This document shows, piece by piece, positions 17,035-26,164 of a stretch of 64,000 nt of DNA. This DNA comes from Actinomycetes bacterium. GTDB taxonomy: Bacteria; Actinomycetota; Acidimicrobiia; Acidimicrobiales; Ilumatobacteraceae. A program made the translations under genes and the position numbers. Each line of letters opens with the position of its first letter. Positions within the stretch are counted from its first letter, which is position 1. The stretch is taken from the NCBI GenBank assembly GCA_025356335.1, contig JANXUF010000050.1, positions 1 to 64,000 on the forward strand, written 5' to 3'. The notes beneath the pieces were generated by a model that saw only the letters and a list, made by a program, of their open reading frames with translations, was not told the origin of the DNA and ran no database searches.

Positions 17035-18429
17035 TCACGCACTCAGCAACCGCTCGAACGCCGATGTGATGAGCTTTGCCAAGAGCGTCGGATTCTCGAC
17101 TGCAGCTTTGTCGATGTGCAAACCCATGTCGAAGCTGTCGGCGTAGCTCAGCGCCGTGAGGTTGAAGGCCACGCCGGCGAGTGGGCCGATCGGGTAGTTC
17201 TCCAGCATCTGTGCGCCGGCGATGAACATCGGCACCGGTGCGGCGCGGACGTTGGAGGTCGCGAAGTCGACGGTCTGGGCCTGCTGCCTGGCGAGGCGGG
17301 TGATCAGCGATGTCGGCAACGCCGTCGCCACCTTGGCGAGCGTTTCCAGCGATGCGGACCCACTTGCCTGCGATTCACGCGCCGCGCCGGTCGACAGTTG
17401 GATCGCCTGGAAGCGGTCCTCGACGGACATGTCACCCGTCGGCACCAACATCCTGGCGAGTGAAAATGCGTTGCCCTTGGACTCGGACGTGCGCGTACTG
17501 ATCGCCATCGACGCTCTCAGCGTGTCGACGGGTGCGCCGAAATGGCGGTGGTAGGCGCCGGCGCCGTCGGCGGCTGCGGCGATGAAGAGCGTGTTCAACG
17601 TGCCGCCCAAACGCCGCGCCGCATCGCGCGCCTCGGTGAGCGGGACCCGGAGAACTTCCAGCCGGCGACCGAGCGAGCGTTGCGTCCACAGTGGCGACTT
17701 CGCCGCGTCGGTGTCGGAGAGCTGGGCGATCACGCCGCGCACCGAATCGGAGATCGCCGTGGTGGCAGCAGGAATGTGTGTGGGATCAGCAAGCAGCCCG
17801 CGGATCTGCGAGGCGAGGGCCAGCGGCAACTTGAAACTACCGGTGATGAACGTCGTCAGCGCATCGCTGCCGGATGACGCTTCGTTCACGGTCGACGCTG
17901 CCGCCCACTCTTCATCGGTCACACGCCTGGTTGGCTCGGCGTCGCGGACGAGATCGAGATACTGCATGCTGAGGCGGATCATGCCTTCACCGTCGGCGAT
18001 GGTGTGATGCATTTTCTGGATGACCGCACTGCGACCCTTGGCAAGACCGTCGACGACGATGTACTGCCAGAGCGGCCGCGTGCGCTCGAAGGGATCGACG
18101 GTCACGAGCGTTGCCAGATCGATGATCTGACGCATCGAGCCTGGTTTCGGCAGCGCCAGGTGGCGGACGTGGTAGTCGATGTCGAAATTGAGGTCGTCGA
18201 CCCATATCGGGGCGGAGATGTTTGCCGGTGACGACTGCACGCGTTGACGCAGCCGGGGAATTGCCAGTGTGGCGCGTTCCATTCGCGCTTTGAACTGTTC
18301 GAACTTCGGTGCCTTGTCGAGGATCGTGATGTTGGCGACCGTCGACGAGAGGTACGGGTCCTTCTCGAGGCGCCACATCAGCCCCTCGGCATCGCTCATC
18401 CGCGTATCGAGCTCAATATTTCTCGGCAT
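17035..18429 (-). CDS. Wax ester synthase / diacylglycerol acyltransferase (WS/DGAT)
   Basis: This 464-residue enzyme should transfer acyl groups from acyl-CoA to diacylglycerol or fatty alcohol, making storage lipid. The catalytic HHxxxDG motif is HHTIADG at 141-147, and RTRPLWQYIVVDGL precedes it. The opening MSDAEGLMWRLE is typical of the family. The start ATG 18429 gives MPRNIELDTRMSDAEG; an ATG at 18399 (MSDAEG) is an alternative. The stop of the upstream PAP2 phosphatase is 20 bp before the start. PAP2 enzymes make diacylglycerol from phosphatidate, so the pair could supply and use the same substrate; this link is inference. Confidence 0.92.
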   Translation of the reverse strand: MPRNIELDTRMSDAEGLMWRLEKDPYLSSTVANITILDKAPKFEQFKARMERATLAIPRLRQRVQSSPANISAPIWVDDLNFDIDYHVRHLALPKPGSMRQIIDLATLVTVDPFERTRPLWQYIVVDGLAKGRSAVIQKMHHTIADGEGMIRLSMQYLDLVRDAEPTRRVTDEEWAAASTVNEASSGSDALTTFITGSFKLPLALASQIRGLLADPTHIPAATTAISDSVRGVIAQLSDTDAAKSPLWTQRSLGRRLEVLRVPLTEARDAARRLGGTLNTLFIAAAADGAGAYHRHFGAPVDTLRASMAISTRTSESKGNAFSLARMLVPTGDMSVEDRFQAIQLSTGAARESQASGSASLETLAKVATALPTSLITRLARQQAQTVDFATSNVRAAPVPMFIAGAQMLENYPIGPLAGVAFNLTALSYADSFDMGLHIDKAAVENPTLLAKLITSAFERLLSA

Positions 18430-18449
18430 GGCGACGACAGTAGTGGCGA

Positions 18450-19001
18450 TCAGCTCTGGCGCGTCCACAGGCGGCGCACCCGCGTGGCAACGGCACCGAG
18501 CCCGAGGCCGACAACTGCGCCACCGACGATGTCACTGGCATGATGGATGCGAACGTACGGCCTGGACAGGGCGACGACGATCGCCAGGCCGAACCACAGC
18601 GGAGCGAATCGCTTGGCGGTCATCGACGTCAGCAACGTCGCCGCGAAAAAGGCAGACGATGCGTGGCCGCTGGGGAAACTGCTCGTCGAGGGTGTGCGAA
18701 CCCCGTAGCGTTCGTCGCCGCTGGTCGTCGGTCTCGTCCGTTTGAACAGCCGTTTGATGCCCTGGTTGACGATCACCGATTCGGCGCCGAGGAACAGCGA
18801 CAGTTCGATCGACTGTTTGGTGGAGCGCTTGCCACCCGACATCCGAGCCACGCTGATGAGGTGCCAGATGACGCTGAAATCGCCGAGCGTCGATGCGGTG
18901 TTGAAGACACGGTCTGCGACCTGGTTACCGCGGATCTGTTCGAGCCAGGCGTCGACCCGGGCATCGAACGAGTGGATCGCCTCGGTGACGCCCGCTGTCA
19001 T
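18450..19001 (-). CDS. PAP2-family membrane phosphatase
   Basis: This is a 183-residue phosphatidic-acid-phosphatase-2 family protein. All three phosphatase motifs are visible: KRTRP (from RLFKRTRP), PSGH in SSFPSGHASS, and SRPYVRIHHASD matching SRxxxxxHxxxD. Hydrophobic segments around SAFFAATLLTSM, LWFGLAIVVAL and IVGGAVVGLGLGAV should span the membrane. It likely dephosphorylates a lipid phosphate such as phosphatidate or undecaprenyl diphosphate. It lies directly upstream of the WS/DGAT gene, which favours a role in neutral lipid synthesis. Confidence 0.9.
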   Translation of the reverse strand: MTAGVTEAIHSFDARVDAWLEQIRGNQVADRVFNTASTLGDFSVIWHLISVARMSGGKRSTKQSIELSLFLGAESVIVNQGIKRLFKRTRPTTSGDERYGVRTPSTSSFPSGHASSAFFAATLLTSMTAKRFAPLWFGLAIVVALSRPYVRIHHASDIVGGAVVGLGLGAVATRVRRLWTRQS

Positions 19002-19056
19002 TCGTGTTCAGAAGCCGAGTCTGAGGGCAGGGCAGACGTCAGGCGTCCCGGCGAGA

Positions 19057-19872
19057 TCACGCCGCGACCATCGTGCTGCCGAGTGCGGCAGCGGCGAGAT
19101 CCGGATTGCCCCCGAACGATGGGCAGAAGGCCTGGAACGCGCAGTGGTTGCACAGTCCGCTCGGACGCGGACGGAAGTCACCGGACGAGCAGGCTCGCTC
19201 GACCGCATTCCAGACGGCGGTCGTCCGCTTCGTGAGGAAGGTGACGGACTGTTCCGACGGCGTCGACTCGATCGTCTCGCCCGTTCGGAGGTACATCAGC
19301 CGCACCTTCGCCGGTCGCCGGCCGAGCACCGCTTGACACAGGAATGCGTAGAAATTGACGCCGCCGAGCTTGCCCTGTTCGCGGTCGCGCATCGGTGGTC
19401 TGCCGGTCTTGTAGTCGGTCACGATCAAGCCGCCGGCGGCGTCGAGTTCCAGACGATCGATGATACCGCGCAGGCTGAGGTCGCCGACGGGTGCCTCGAG
19501 ACGCAGTTCGAGACCGATCTCGCGAATTGCTGTGGGATCCTCCATCGTCAAGTAGTTGTCGACCAGCGTCGAGGCATCGGCGATGAAGGCCGCCACCGCA
19601 GCCTCGTCGAGTTCGAGCAGGGCGAATTCCGGATCGAGGAGGTACTCCGCAACGGCGTCGTCGAGGCAACCATGGGCGTTGGACGTCGTCCGTTCGACGG
19701 GTGGCAGACAGAACAGCAATTCGAGTGCCCGGTGGACCATCGAGCCCTTCATCGCCGCAGCGCCTGGGGGCTCTGGCAGCTTCTCGATACTGGCGAAGCG
19801 GAATTGGAGGGGGCACGAGGTGAACGCGTCGACCCTCGATGGCGACAAACTGTTCGGAACCGGGAATCCCAT
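19057..19872 (-). CDS. RecB-family PD-(D/E)XK exonuclease domain protein
   Basis: This is a 271-residue nuclease of the PD-(D/E)XK (RecB/Cas4-like) type. The N-terminus SPSRVDAFTSCPLQFRF is the typical opening, with a first cysteine. The catalytic core is GIIDRLELD, then VTDYKTG (the D...DYK motif). The C-terminal CNHCAFQAFCPSF supplies three more cysteines, so a Fe-S cluster coordinated by the first and last three cysteines is likely, as in AddB/Cas4 relatives. The start is ATG 19872. It stands alone without Cas genes or AddA, so a repair role is more likely than CRISPR adaptation. Confidence 0.9.
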   Translation of the reverse strand: MGFPVPNSLSPSRVDAFTSCPLQFRFASIEKLPEPPGAAAMKGSMVHRALELLFCLPPVERTTSNAHGCLDDAVAEYLLDPEFALLELDEAAVAAFIADASTLVDNYLTMEDPTAIREIGLELRLEAPVGDLSLRGIIDRLELDAAGGLIVTDYKTGRPPMRDREQGKLGGVNFYAFLCQAVLGRRPAKVRLMYLRTGETIESTPSEQSVTFLTKRTTAVWNAVERACSSGDFRPRPSGLCNHCAFQAFCPSFGGNPDLAAAALGSTMVAA

Positions 19873-19994
19873 ACCGACGACTCTAGAGAATGGGTGTCTC
19901 ACAGTTGTTCCACCCCGCCGATTCGGGCTGGCCGGCTGGGATCGCAGGCAACGCAGACGTCGCAGATCGCAGTACGTGCGATTCGGCGCCTACG

Positions 19995-20852
19995 TCAGCC
20001 GCGGTCAGGGCTGAGGCCGACCTCGGCGGCGACAGCGCCGATCAGTTCGGCGAATCGGGCTGGGGCCTGCAGCGGGCCGAAGTGATTGAACTCTGCGAAC
20101 TGTCCGAAGCGTCCGTCAGGGATGCGCTCGGCGATACGCGGCGCAATCACCGCTGGCTGCGCCGCTTCGAACGCTCCGCAGTAGACCCATGTGGGGACGT
20201 GGACCTCTGGGAGACGATCCCAGACATGATGCTTGCCGGCAGCCTCGAACGTGTCTGCTTCATGCGCCGGCGTGCATTTCAGATGCACCTTCGTATCCTC
20301 GCCGAGGAAGAAGCCGTGGTCGACGTAGGCGCGAAGTGCGACCGGGTCGACGTTGTCGAACGGTGGCTTGGCGGCGAAGTTGTCGAACGCCTGTTGGAAC
20401 GAATCGAAGCTCGCACGGCGTCGGCGCGCCCCGCTGGCGAGCGGGTTGCTGTTGTTGCCGTCGGCTGACGGCCCACCGAGCCCCTCGGCCGGGAAGATGA
20501 TCGGTTCGAAGGTGACGATGCCGGCGAACGCATCGGGATCGGCCAACGCCGCCATCAGCAAGGCGGTGCCGCCCATCGAATGACCGAAAGCGAGAATCGG
20601 GGTGCCGTCGGCGACCTCGTGGACGACGTCGAGCGCCTCCCTGCCGTACTCCCACCAGTCGACATCCCACCCGTGTGGCAGTGGCGTGTCGCCGAAGCCG
20701 CGATAGTCCAACGCCAGGCAGTGGAAGCGGTCCGTCAGATGCGTGGCGATCGGCTGATAGGTCCAGCCGCAGAAGCCGGTCGCGTGCGAGAACAATACGA
20801 CCGGGCCATCTGCCGGGCCGCCGAAGTCGTGGATTGCCACATCGGAGGTCAC
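19995..20852 (-). CDS. Alpha/beta-fold hydrolase
   Basis: This is a 285-residue cytoplasmic alpha/beta hydrolase. HATGFCGW marks the oxyanion region, the nucleophile is in FGHSMGGTA, and FNHFGPLQ holds the likely catalytic histidine. The acidic triad residue is less clear; the usual aspartate site reads VYCGAFE. The family includes esterases, epoxide hydrolases and C-C bond hydrolases, and no substrate can be assigned. The start is GTG 20852, 9 bp after the end of the upstream small membrane protein, so the two genes are probably co-transcribed. Confidence 0.87.
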   Translation of the reverse strand: MTSDVAIHDFGGPADGPVVLFSHATGFCGWTYQPIATHLTDRFHCLALDYRGFGDTPLPHGWDVDWWEYGREALDVVHEVADGTPILAFGHSMGGTALLMAALADPDAFAGIVTFEPIIFPAEGLGGPSADGNNSNPLASGARRRRASFDSFQQAFDNFAAKPPFDNVDPVALRAYVDHGFFLGEDTKVHLKCTPAHEADTFEAAGKHHVWDRLPEVHVPTWVYCGAFEAAQPAVIAPRIAERIPDGRFGQFAEFNHFGPLQAPARFAELIGAVAAEVGLSPDRG

Positions 20853-20861
20853 CGTTCGAAG

Positions 20862-21149
20862 TTAGCTGTCCGCCCGCTTCGGCTCGCGTTTGCGGCGATG
20901 CCACCACAGCGAGAAGAGGCGATCGAGCAGCACGCCGACCGCCATCGCCACCAGGATGTTGCCCCATTGGCGACCGTCGTAGTGGAAGAAGAGAAAGTTG
21001 ACTTTCGACGGCTTGCGGTTCTGCAGCACGAAGATCACGGCGACCGCCATCAACAGCGCCAAGCCGATTAGCATCGGGCTCAACCCGCGCTTCTTGCTCA
21101 CGGACACGTTCTCCGTCGGGTGCTTCCAGCCCTCTTCGTGCGATTGCAT
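20862..21149 (-). CDS. Small two-helix membrane protein, LapA/DUF1049-like
   Basis: This 95-residue protein has two hydrophobic segments, about 25-42 (MLIGLALLMAVAVIFVLQN) and 63-82 (NILVAMAVGVLLDRLFSLWW), with FLFFHYDG between them and a basic tail. The VLQNRKPSKVNFLFF arrangement is the pattern of LapA (DUF1049) lipopolysaccharide-assembly-like proteins, which in actinobacteria have no defined role. It is upstream of, and nearly contiguous with, the alpha/beta hydrolase. Confidence 0.7.
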   Translation of the reverse strand: MQSHEEGWKHPTENVSVSKKRGLSPMLIGLALLMAVAVIFVLQNRKPSKVNFLFFHYDGRQWGNILVAMAVGVLLDRLFSLWWHRRKREPKRADS

Positions 21150-21250
21150 GACGCCAGGTTACGCCGACCGTAGCGCTGCCGCCACGAGAGGTTCGCCACC
21201 GCAACTGGCGGTCGGCGATGCGCGATCGCCGGTTGGCAAGCGCCCTGGCT

Positions 21251-22147
21251 TCAGCCGGCGAGGTACGGCAGGTACAGCCCTGTCTCGTCTCCGAGGTTCG
21301 CCGGCACCGAGTAACCGTCGCGGTTGGTGATCGCCTCGAAGTTGTCGCGAACGTCCTCGACGGTCAGTTCTGGATTGAAATAGCCGGGGACCTCGCCGAC
21401 GAAGATCTCGGCGATCCGGCCCCCGCCGACGGAGAACAACCGACCGGTCGGCTCGCACTCCTCGTGGGCGAGGTAGGTCACGAGCGGGGAGATCAGCGCC
21501 GGATCGAGCTTCTCGCCGAGACCGCCGAGGATGTTCTCCGTCATCCGTGTCAGCGCCAACGGAGCAATGGCATTGGCCTTGATGTTGAAGCGGGCACCTT
21601 CGACGGCGAGCACTCGGGTCAGTCCGATGAGACCGGTCTTGGCAGCGCCGTAGTTCGCCTGGCCGAAGTTGCCGAAGATGCCAGAGGCGGAGGACGTCGA
21701 GATGATTCGGCCGTACCCCTGGGCGCGCATCGCCACGAATGCCGGCTGGGTGACGTTGAAGGCGCCGCGAAGATGGACGTCGATGACGGCATCGATCATC
21801 GCCTGATCCATCCCGTGGAACGCCTTGTCACGCAGGATCCCGGCGTTGTTGACGACGATGTCGATACGACCGAAGGCGTCGAGGGCCGTCTGGATGATCG
21901 CCTTGCCGCCCTCCGGCGTCGACACCGAGTTGGTGTCGGATGCAGCCTCGCCACCTGCCGCCCTGATCTCGTCGACGACACGCTCGGCTGCGCCCTTGTC
22001 GCTGCCCGTGCCGTCGACCGCTCCGCCGAGATCGTTGACGACGACGAGTGCGCCGCGGGAGGCGAGCAACAGTGCGTGCTGGCGGCCGAGGCCGCCGCCC
22101 GCGCCGGTGATGACCGCTACTTTGCCGTCGAATCCGAGATCAGCCAT
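21251..22147 (-). CDS. SDR 3-hydroxyacyl-CoA dehydrogenase-like (HSD17B4/MFE-2 type)
   Basis: This 298-residue SDR has the long C-terminal extension seen in the dehydrogenase domain of peroxisomal multifunctional enzyme type 2 and its bacterial homologues. Cofactor motif TGAGGGLG, NDLGG after the second strand, VNNAGILRDKAF, catalytic serine in SSASGIFGN and YGAAK are all present. The VVVNDLGGAVDG and NNAGILRDK signatures are characteristic of that subgroup. It likely oxidises 3-hydroxyacyl-CoA in beta-oxidation, possibly of branched or steroid side chains. TTGGAG lies just upstream of the ATG as a ribosome site. Confidence 0.9.
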   Translation of the reverse strand: MADLGFDGKVAVITGAGGGLGRQHALLLASRGALVVVNDLGGAVDGTGSDKGAAERVVDEIRAAGGEAASDTNSVSTPEGGKAIIQTALDAFGRIDIVVNNAGILRDKAFHGMDQAMIDAVIDVHLRGAFNVTQPAFVAMRAQGYGRIISTSSASGIFGNFGQANYGAAKTGLIGLTRVLAVEGARFNIKANAIAPLALTRMTENILGGLGEKLDPALISPLVTYLAHEECEPTGRLFSVGGGRIAEIFVGEVPGYFNPELTVEDVRDNFEAITNRDGYSVPANLGDETGLYLPYLAG

Positions 22148-22224
22148 GACAACTCCAAGGTGCAGGTGGGAAGGTGAACGCTGCGAAGTTAGCCGGGGTT
22201 ACCAACCGGTAGCCAGTCTGCGCT

Positions 22225-22289
22225 GCCGGCGTCTCGAGCCGGCGCCGCGAGCCGGCGCCGCGAGCCGGCGTCTCGAGCCGGCGCCGCGA
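22225..22289. repeat. Five tandem 13-bp GC-rich repeats
   Basis: Five 13-bp units alternate between GCCGGCGTCTCGA and GCCGGCGCCGCGA in the order A-B-B-A-B. They lie in the gap between the SDR start and the acyl-CoA synthetase end. Each unit contains GCCGGC, so strong local folding is expected. The rest of the 22148-22357 gap shows nothing. Confidence 0.85.
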
Positions 22290-22357
22290 GGGTTGGGTCG
22301 GTGTGTGGACGCGGGGTCCGTTTTCTGCACCATCGCTGCGGTGGGGAGGCAGCTCCC

Positions 22358-24007
22358 TCAGGACGGGGCGGAAAGGGCGCGTGCTTTGAGGGTCTTGTAG
22401 TCGAGTTTGCCGTTGGCGGCCCGATCGATGCTGTCCACGAAGATGATCTGTTTCGGCGCCTTGTATGCAGCGAGCTTGACCTTGACATGAGCGATCAACT
22501 CGGCCGGTTCGACGTGAATCGACGGCGACAGTTCGACGAGGGCGGTGATCGCCTCGCCGAAGCGCTCGTCCGGCAGGCCGACGACGGCGGCATCGTGCAC
22601 GCCCGGGTACTGCTTGAGGGTCTCCTCGACCTCCTCCGGATAGACCTTCTCACCGCCGGTGTTGATGCACTGGCTGCCGCGGCCGAGTAGGCGGACCGTG
22701 CCGTCGGCCTCGATCTCCGCCCAGTCGCCGGGGATCGAGTACCGGACGCCGTGATAGACGATGAATGTCGAGGCCGACTTGGCGGCGTCCTTGTAGTAGC
22801 CGACCGACGTGCGGCCGCGCAGCGCGACCCTGCCGCGTTCGCCGCTGCCCGGTACGACCTCGTGGCCCTCCTCGGTCAGGATCTTGGTATCGACGCCGAG
22901 TTCAAACGAAGCGGTCTTGCCGGCGGCCGCCGCCGTCGTCGCAGCGCTCGTGATGTTCGTCGCCATACCGATTGCTTCCGAGGAACCGAGAGCGTCTGCC
23001 ATGATCAGCCTGGGCATGTGGCGCAGCAGACCGGCCTTGGTTTCCGAACTCCACATCACGCCGCTCGACACGACGACGCGCAACGACGAAACGTCCCAGC
23101 GGTCCGGCTCGGCGTCGAGCGCCCGCAGGATCGGCTTGGCGAAGGCGTCGCCGACGATCGACATCGAGTTGACCTTCATCGCCTGGACGGTGTCGAGCAG
23201 TTCGACGGGATCGAAGCGATGGCCGGCCATCGTCACGATCGAACCGCCGAGCAGCAGATTCGTCATCGCGTTGAACAGGCCGGTTCCGTGCATCAGCGGT
23301 GCAGCCGGCAGGTTGCGCGGCCCCGGCTTGACAGTACGGGCAGCGACGGCGGCGAGGTCCGGGAACTCCGGCAGTCGATGCTTGTTGGTGGCGTCGAGCA
23401 CGTTGACGAGGTCGTCCTGGCGCCACATCACGCCCTTCGGCATCCCGGTCGTGCCGCCTGTGTAGACGAACAGCATGTCGTCACCGGTGCGTCCCCACGG
23501 CGGCGTGACGCGCCCGGTCGCGCTGGTTGCGGCATCCTCGAAGGAGATCGCCCAGTCCGGCCTGGCGGCGGTGCCGTCGTCTGCCCATATCCACGTCTTG
23601 ACGTTCGGGAGCCGGTGGCGCACGACCTCGCAGCGATCGGTGAAGGTCCCGTGGAAGATGACGGCAATGGCGTCGGCGTTGTCCCAGATGTAGACCAACT
23701 CGTCGTCGGTGTAGCGATAGTTCGTGTTCGTCGGCACGAGGCCGGCCTTGAACAGGCCGTAGACGGATTGCAGATATTCGGGTCCGTTGTAGAGGTACAG
23801 CGGCACCTTGTCCTGCTGCTGAACACCGGTGGCGAGCATCGTCTTGGCGATCCCGTCAGCGCGGTGATCGAACTCGCTCCAGGTCCACTGGAGATCGCCA
23901 TGGTACTGCGCCGGTGCGTCCGGCATCGTGTCGGTGATCACCTCGAGGACGTCGGCGTAGTTCCAACCGGGAACGGTGATCGGCTCTGTCGGATCTGATT
24001 TCATCAT
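22358..24007 (-). CDS. Acyl-CoA synthetase, FadD19-like subgroup
   Basis: This 549-residue AMP-forming acyl-CoA ligase activates a carboxylic acid with ATP and CoA. The ATP-binding signature is YTGGTTGMPKGVMWRQ, where YTGG..GVMW is typical of the FadD19/FadD17 group that handles steroid side chains and very long branched acids. SVGYYKDAAKSA, GRGSQCINTGGEKVYPEEVE and the catalytic lysine region RAANGKLDYKTLK follow. The start is ATG 24007 (MMKSDPTEP). It is divergent from the biotin-carboxyltransferase gene. Substrate class is inferred from the motif only. Confidence 0.9.
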   Translation of the reverse strand: MMKSDPTEPITVPGWNYADVLEVITDTMPDAPAQYHGDLQWTWSEFDHRADGIAKTMLATGVQQQDKVPLYLYNGPEYLQSVYGLFKAGLVPTNTNYRYTDDELVYIWDNADAIAVIFHGTFTDRCEVVRHRLPNVKTWIWADDGTAARPDWAISFEDAATSATGRVTPPWGRTGDDMLFVYTGGTTGMPKGVMWRQDDLVNVLDATNKHRLPEFPDLAAVAARTVKPGPRNLPAAPLMHGTGLFNAMTNLLLGGSIVTMAGHRFDPVELLDTVQAMKVNSMSIVGDAFAKPILRALDAEPDRWDVSSLRVVVSSGVMWSSETKAGLLRHMPRLIMADALGSSEAIGMATNITSAATTAAAAGKTASFELGVDTKILTEEGHEVVPGSGERGRVALRGRTSVGYYKDAAKSASTFIVYHGVRYSIPGDWAEIEADGTVRLLGRGSQCINTGGEKVYPEEVEETLKQYPGVHDAAVVGLPDERFGEAITALVELSPSIHVEPAELIAHVKVKLAAYKAPKQIIFVDSIDRAANGKLDYKTLKARALSAPS

Positions 24008-24182
24008 CACCAATGACTGTACGCGATGCAGCCGTCGGAGCCTTCCCCCGGCCCGGCGTCCAGCCGGGGTACTACGCGGGCACGAATGCGGGCCGATTCG
24101 CACGGGATCGGTGCCCGCGCCGTTTCCAATGTCGATGTACCCCAATCGGTCCGGCGCCGGCGTCGCCGGATACGGTCGGCGG

Positions 24183-26027
24183 ATGGCGACCGACGATCTG
24201 CGCTCCGTGACTGCACCGATGCCGGGGACCGTGGTCTTCGTCGCAGTCGAGATCGGCCAAGCGGTTCGAGTCGGCACGCAGTTGGTCATCCTCGAGTCGA
24301 TGAAGATGGAGCATCCGATCACTGCGGACGCGGCGGGGATCGTCGAGTCGATCGCCGTCGAACAGGGCGCTGCGGTCACTGCCGATCAGGTGCTGCTGAC
24401 CGTCCGTGCCGGTCTCGTCGTCGAGGAGGCTGCCGTTGCAGTCGCCGCTGTCGACCCCGACCACATCCGTCCCGATCTCGCAGAGGTCATCGCCAGACAC
24501 GAGGTCGGCCTCGACGCCTCCCGTCCCGATGCCGTCGCCAGGCGGCGCTCGACGAACCATCGAACGACCCGGGAGAACGTTGCCGACCTCGTCGACGACG
24601 GCACGTTCGTCGAATACGGAGCGATCGCCATCGCCGCCCAGCGCCGTCGCCGGAGCCTCGAGGACCTCATCGCCCGCACGCCGGCTGACGGGATGATCGG
24701 CGGGATCGGCACCGTCAACGGCGATCGATTCAGCGGGCGGTCGGCGCAGACGATCGTCATGTCGTACGACTACACCGTGCTCGCCGGCACCCAGGGAACG
24801 CAGAACCACCGCAAGAAGGACCGCCTGTTCGAGGTCGCCGAGAAGACCCGTCTGCCGGTCGTGTTCTTCACCGAGGGCGGAGGAGGCAGGCCCGGCGACA
24901 CCGATTCGCTCGGCGTTTCCGGCCTCGACTGTCTGGCGTTCATGTACTTCGGCCGGCTGTCGGGACTCGTCCCACTCGTCGGCATCACGACGGGCTACTG
25001 CTTCGCAGGGAATGCCGCGCTGCTCGGGTGCTGCGACGTCGTCATCGCCACCGAGGGTTCGAACATCGGCATGGGTGGTCCGGCGATGATCGAGGGCGGC
25101 GGCCTCGGCATCTTCGACCCGAAGGACGTCGGCCCGCTGGCAGTCCAGCAGGCGAGCGGGGTCATCGACATCGTCGTCGCCGATGAGGCCGAGGCGGTCG
25201 CCGTCGCCAAGCAGTACCTCTCCTACTTCCAGGGTTCGCTGACGGACTGGAGCGCTCCGGATCAGCGTCTGCTTCGTCATGTGATCCCGGAGAATCGGCT
25301 CCGGACATACGACACGCGAGCGGTGTTCGAGCTGCTGTTCGACACCGATTCGGTGCTCGAGATCCGCGCCGGTTTCGGTCTCGGCATGGTCACCGCCTTT
25401 GCCAGGATCGAGGGTCGACCGGTCGGCGTCATCGCCAACAACCCCAATCACCTCGCCGGCGCGATCGATTCCGACGGTGCCGACAAGGCGGCCCGTTTCA
25501 TGCAACTCTGCGACGCCTTCGCCATACCGATCATCACGCTGATCGACACGCCGGGCATGATGGTCGGGCCGGAGGTCGAAGCGACGGGCCTCGTGCGTCA
25601 CTGCTCCCGACTGTTCGTCACCGGCGCCAACCTCAGCGTCCCGCTCGTGTCGGTGGTGCTGCGTAAGTGCTACGGGTTGGGCGCGCAGGCGATGGCAGGC
25701 GGATCGTTGAAGGCACCGCTGGCGTGCGTTGCCTGGCCGAGCGGCGAGTTCGGCGGCATGGGCCTCGAGGGCGCTGTGCGACTCGGGTACCGCAAGGAGT
25801 TGGAGGCGATCACCGACCCGCTCGAACAGCAGGCGACGTTCGACCAGATGGTCGCCCGCATGTACGAGCACGGCAAGGCGTTGAGTGTGGCGACGTACTT
25901 CGAGATCGACGATGTCATCGACCCCGCCGACACCCGCCGCTGGCTCGCAACGGTCCTCGCCGCTGCCCCGACGCCGCACTGGCAGGACACGTCGGCGCGC
26001 CGGCGCCCCAACGTCGACACCTGGTAA
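24183..26027 (+). CDS. Fused biotin carrier / acyl-CoA carboxyltransferase
   Basis: The 614-residue protein joins an N-terminal biotinyl domain to a full carboxyltransferase. Biotin would be attached to K41 in ESMKMEHP (residues 38-45). A linker runs to about 100, then the CT domain begins near RRSTNHRTTRENV and shows GTQNHRKKDR, FFTEGGGGRPGD, GYCFAGNAALLG, GVIANNPNHLAGAID and IDTPGMMVGPEVE, which are the acyl-CoA binding motifs of AccD-type enzymes. No biotin carboxylase gene is in the window, so that subunit must be encoded elsewhere. The usual actinobacterial arrangement fuses BCCP to the biotin carboxylase instead. The start is ATG 24183. The acyl-CoA dehydrogenase follows on the same strand after 137 bp. 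Confidence 0.92.
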   Translation: MATDDLRSVTAPMPGTVVFVAVEIGQAVRVGTQLVILESMKMEHPITADAAGIVESIAVEQGAAVTADQVLLTVRAGLVVEEAAVAVAAVDPDHIRPDLAEVIARHEVGLDASRPDAVARRRSTNHRTTRENVADLVDDGTFVEYGAIAIAAQRRRRSLEDLIARTPADGMIGGIGTVNGDRFSGRSAQTIVMSYDYTVLAGTQGTQNHRKKDRLFEVAEKTRLPVVFFTEGGGGRPGDTDSLGVSGLDCLAFMYFGRLSGLVPLVGITTGYCFAGNAALLGCCDVVIATEGSNIGMGGPAMIEGGGLGIFDPKDVGPLAVQQASGVIDIVVADEAEAVAVAKQYLSYFQGSLTDWSAPDQRLLRHVIPENRLRTYDTRAVFELLFDTDSVLEIRAGFGLGMVTAFARIEGRPVGVIANNPNHLAGAIDSDGADKAARFMQLCDAFAIPIITLIDTPGMMVGPEVEATGLVRHCSRLFVTGANLSVPLVSVVLRKCYGLGAQAMAGGSLKAPLACVAWPSGEFGGMGLEGAVRLGYRKELEAITDPLEQQATFDQMVARMYEHGKALSVATYFEIDDVIDPADTRRWLATVLAAAPTPHWQDTSARRRPNVDTW

Positions 26028-26164
26028 CCGTCTGCGCAGTACCACCCCCAGAAACTGAGTCCACGAAGCCGCCATTTTTGACGGTGTTCGGTCCACAGAA
26101 CCCGAATCGCGGCCGTCGTGAGTCCGGTCCCTCGTCGCCGACGGGGTTGTCGTATGGTCGCCAG

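Noticed and set aside
19057..19872. Cas4 / CRISPR adaptation gene
   Set aside because: No repeats or cas genes nearby; a solitary RecB-like nuclease is typical of actinobacteria.
24072..26096. 674-residue minus-strand frame
   Set aside because: Shadow of the biotin-carboxyltransferase gene; Arg/Asp-rich with no family signal.
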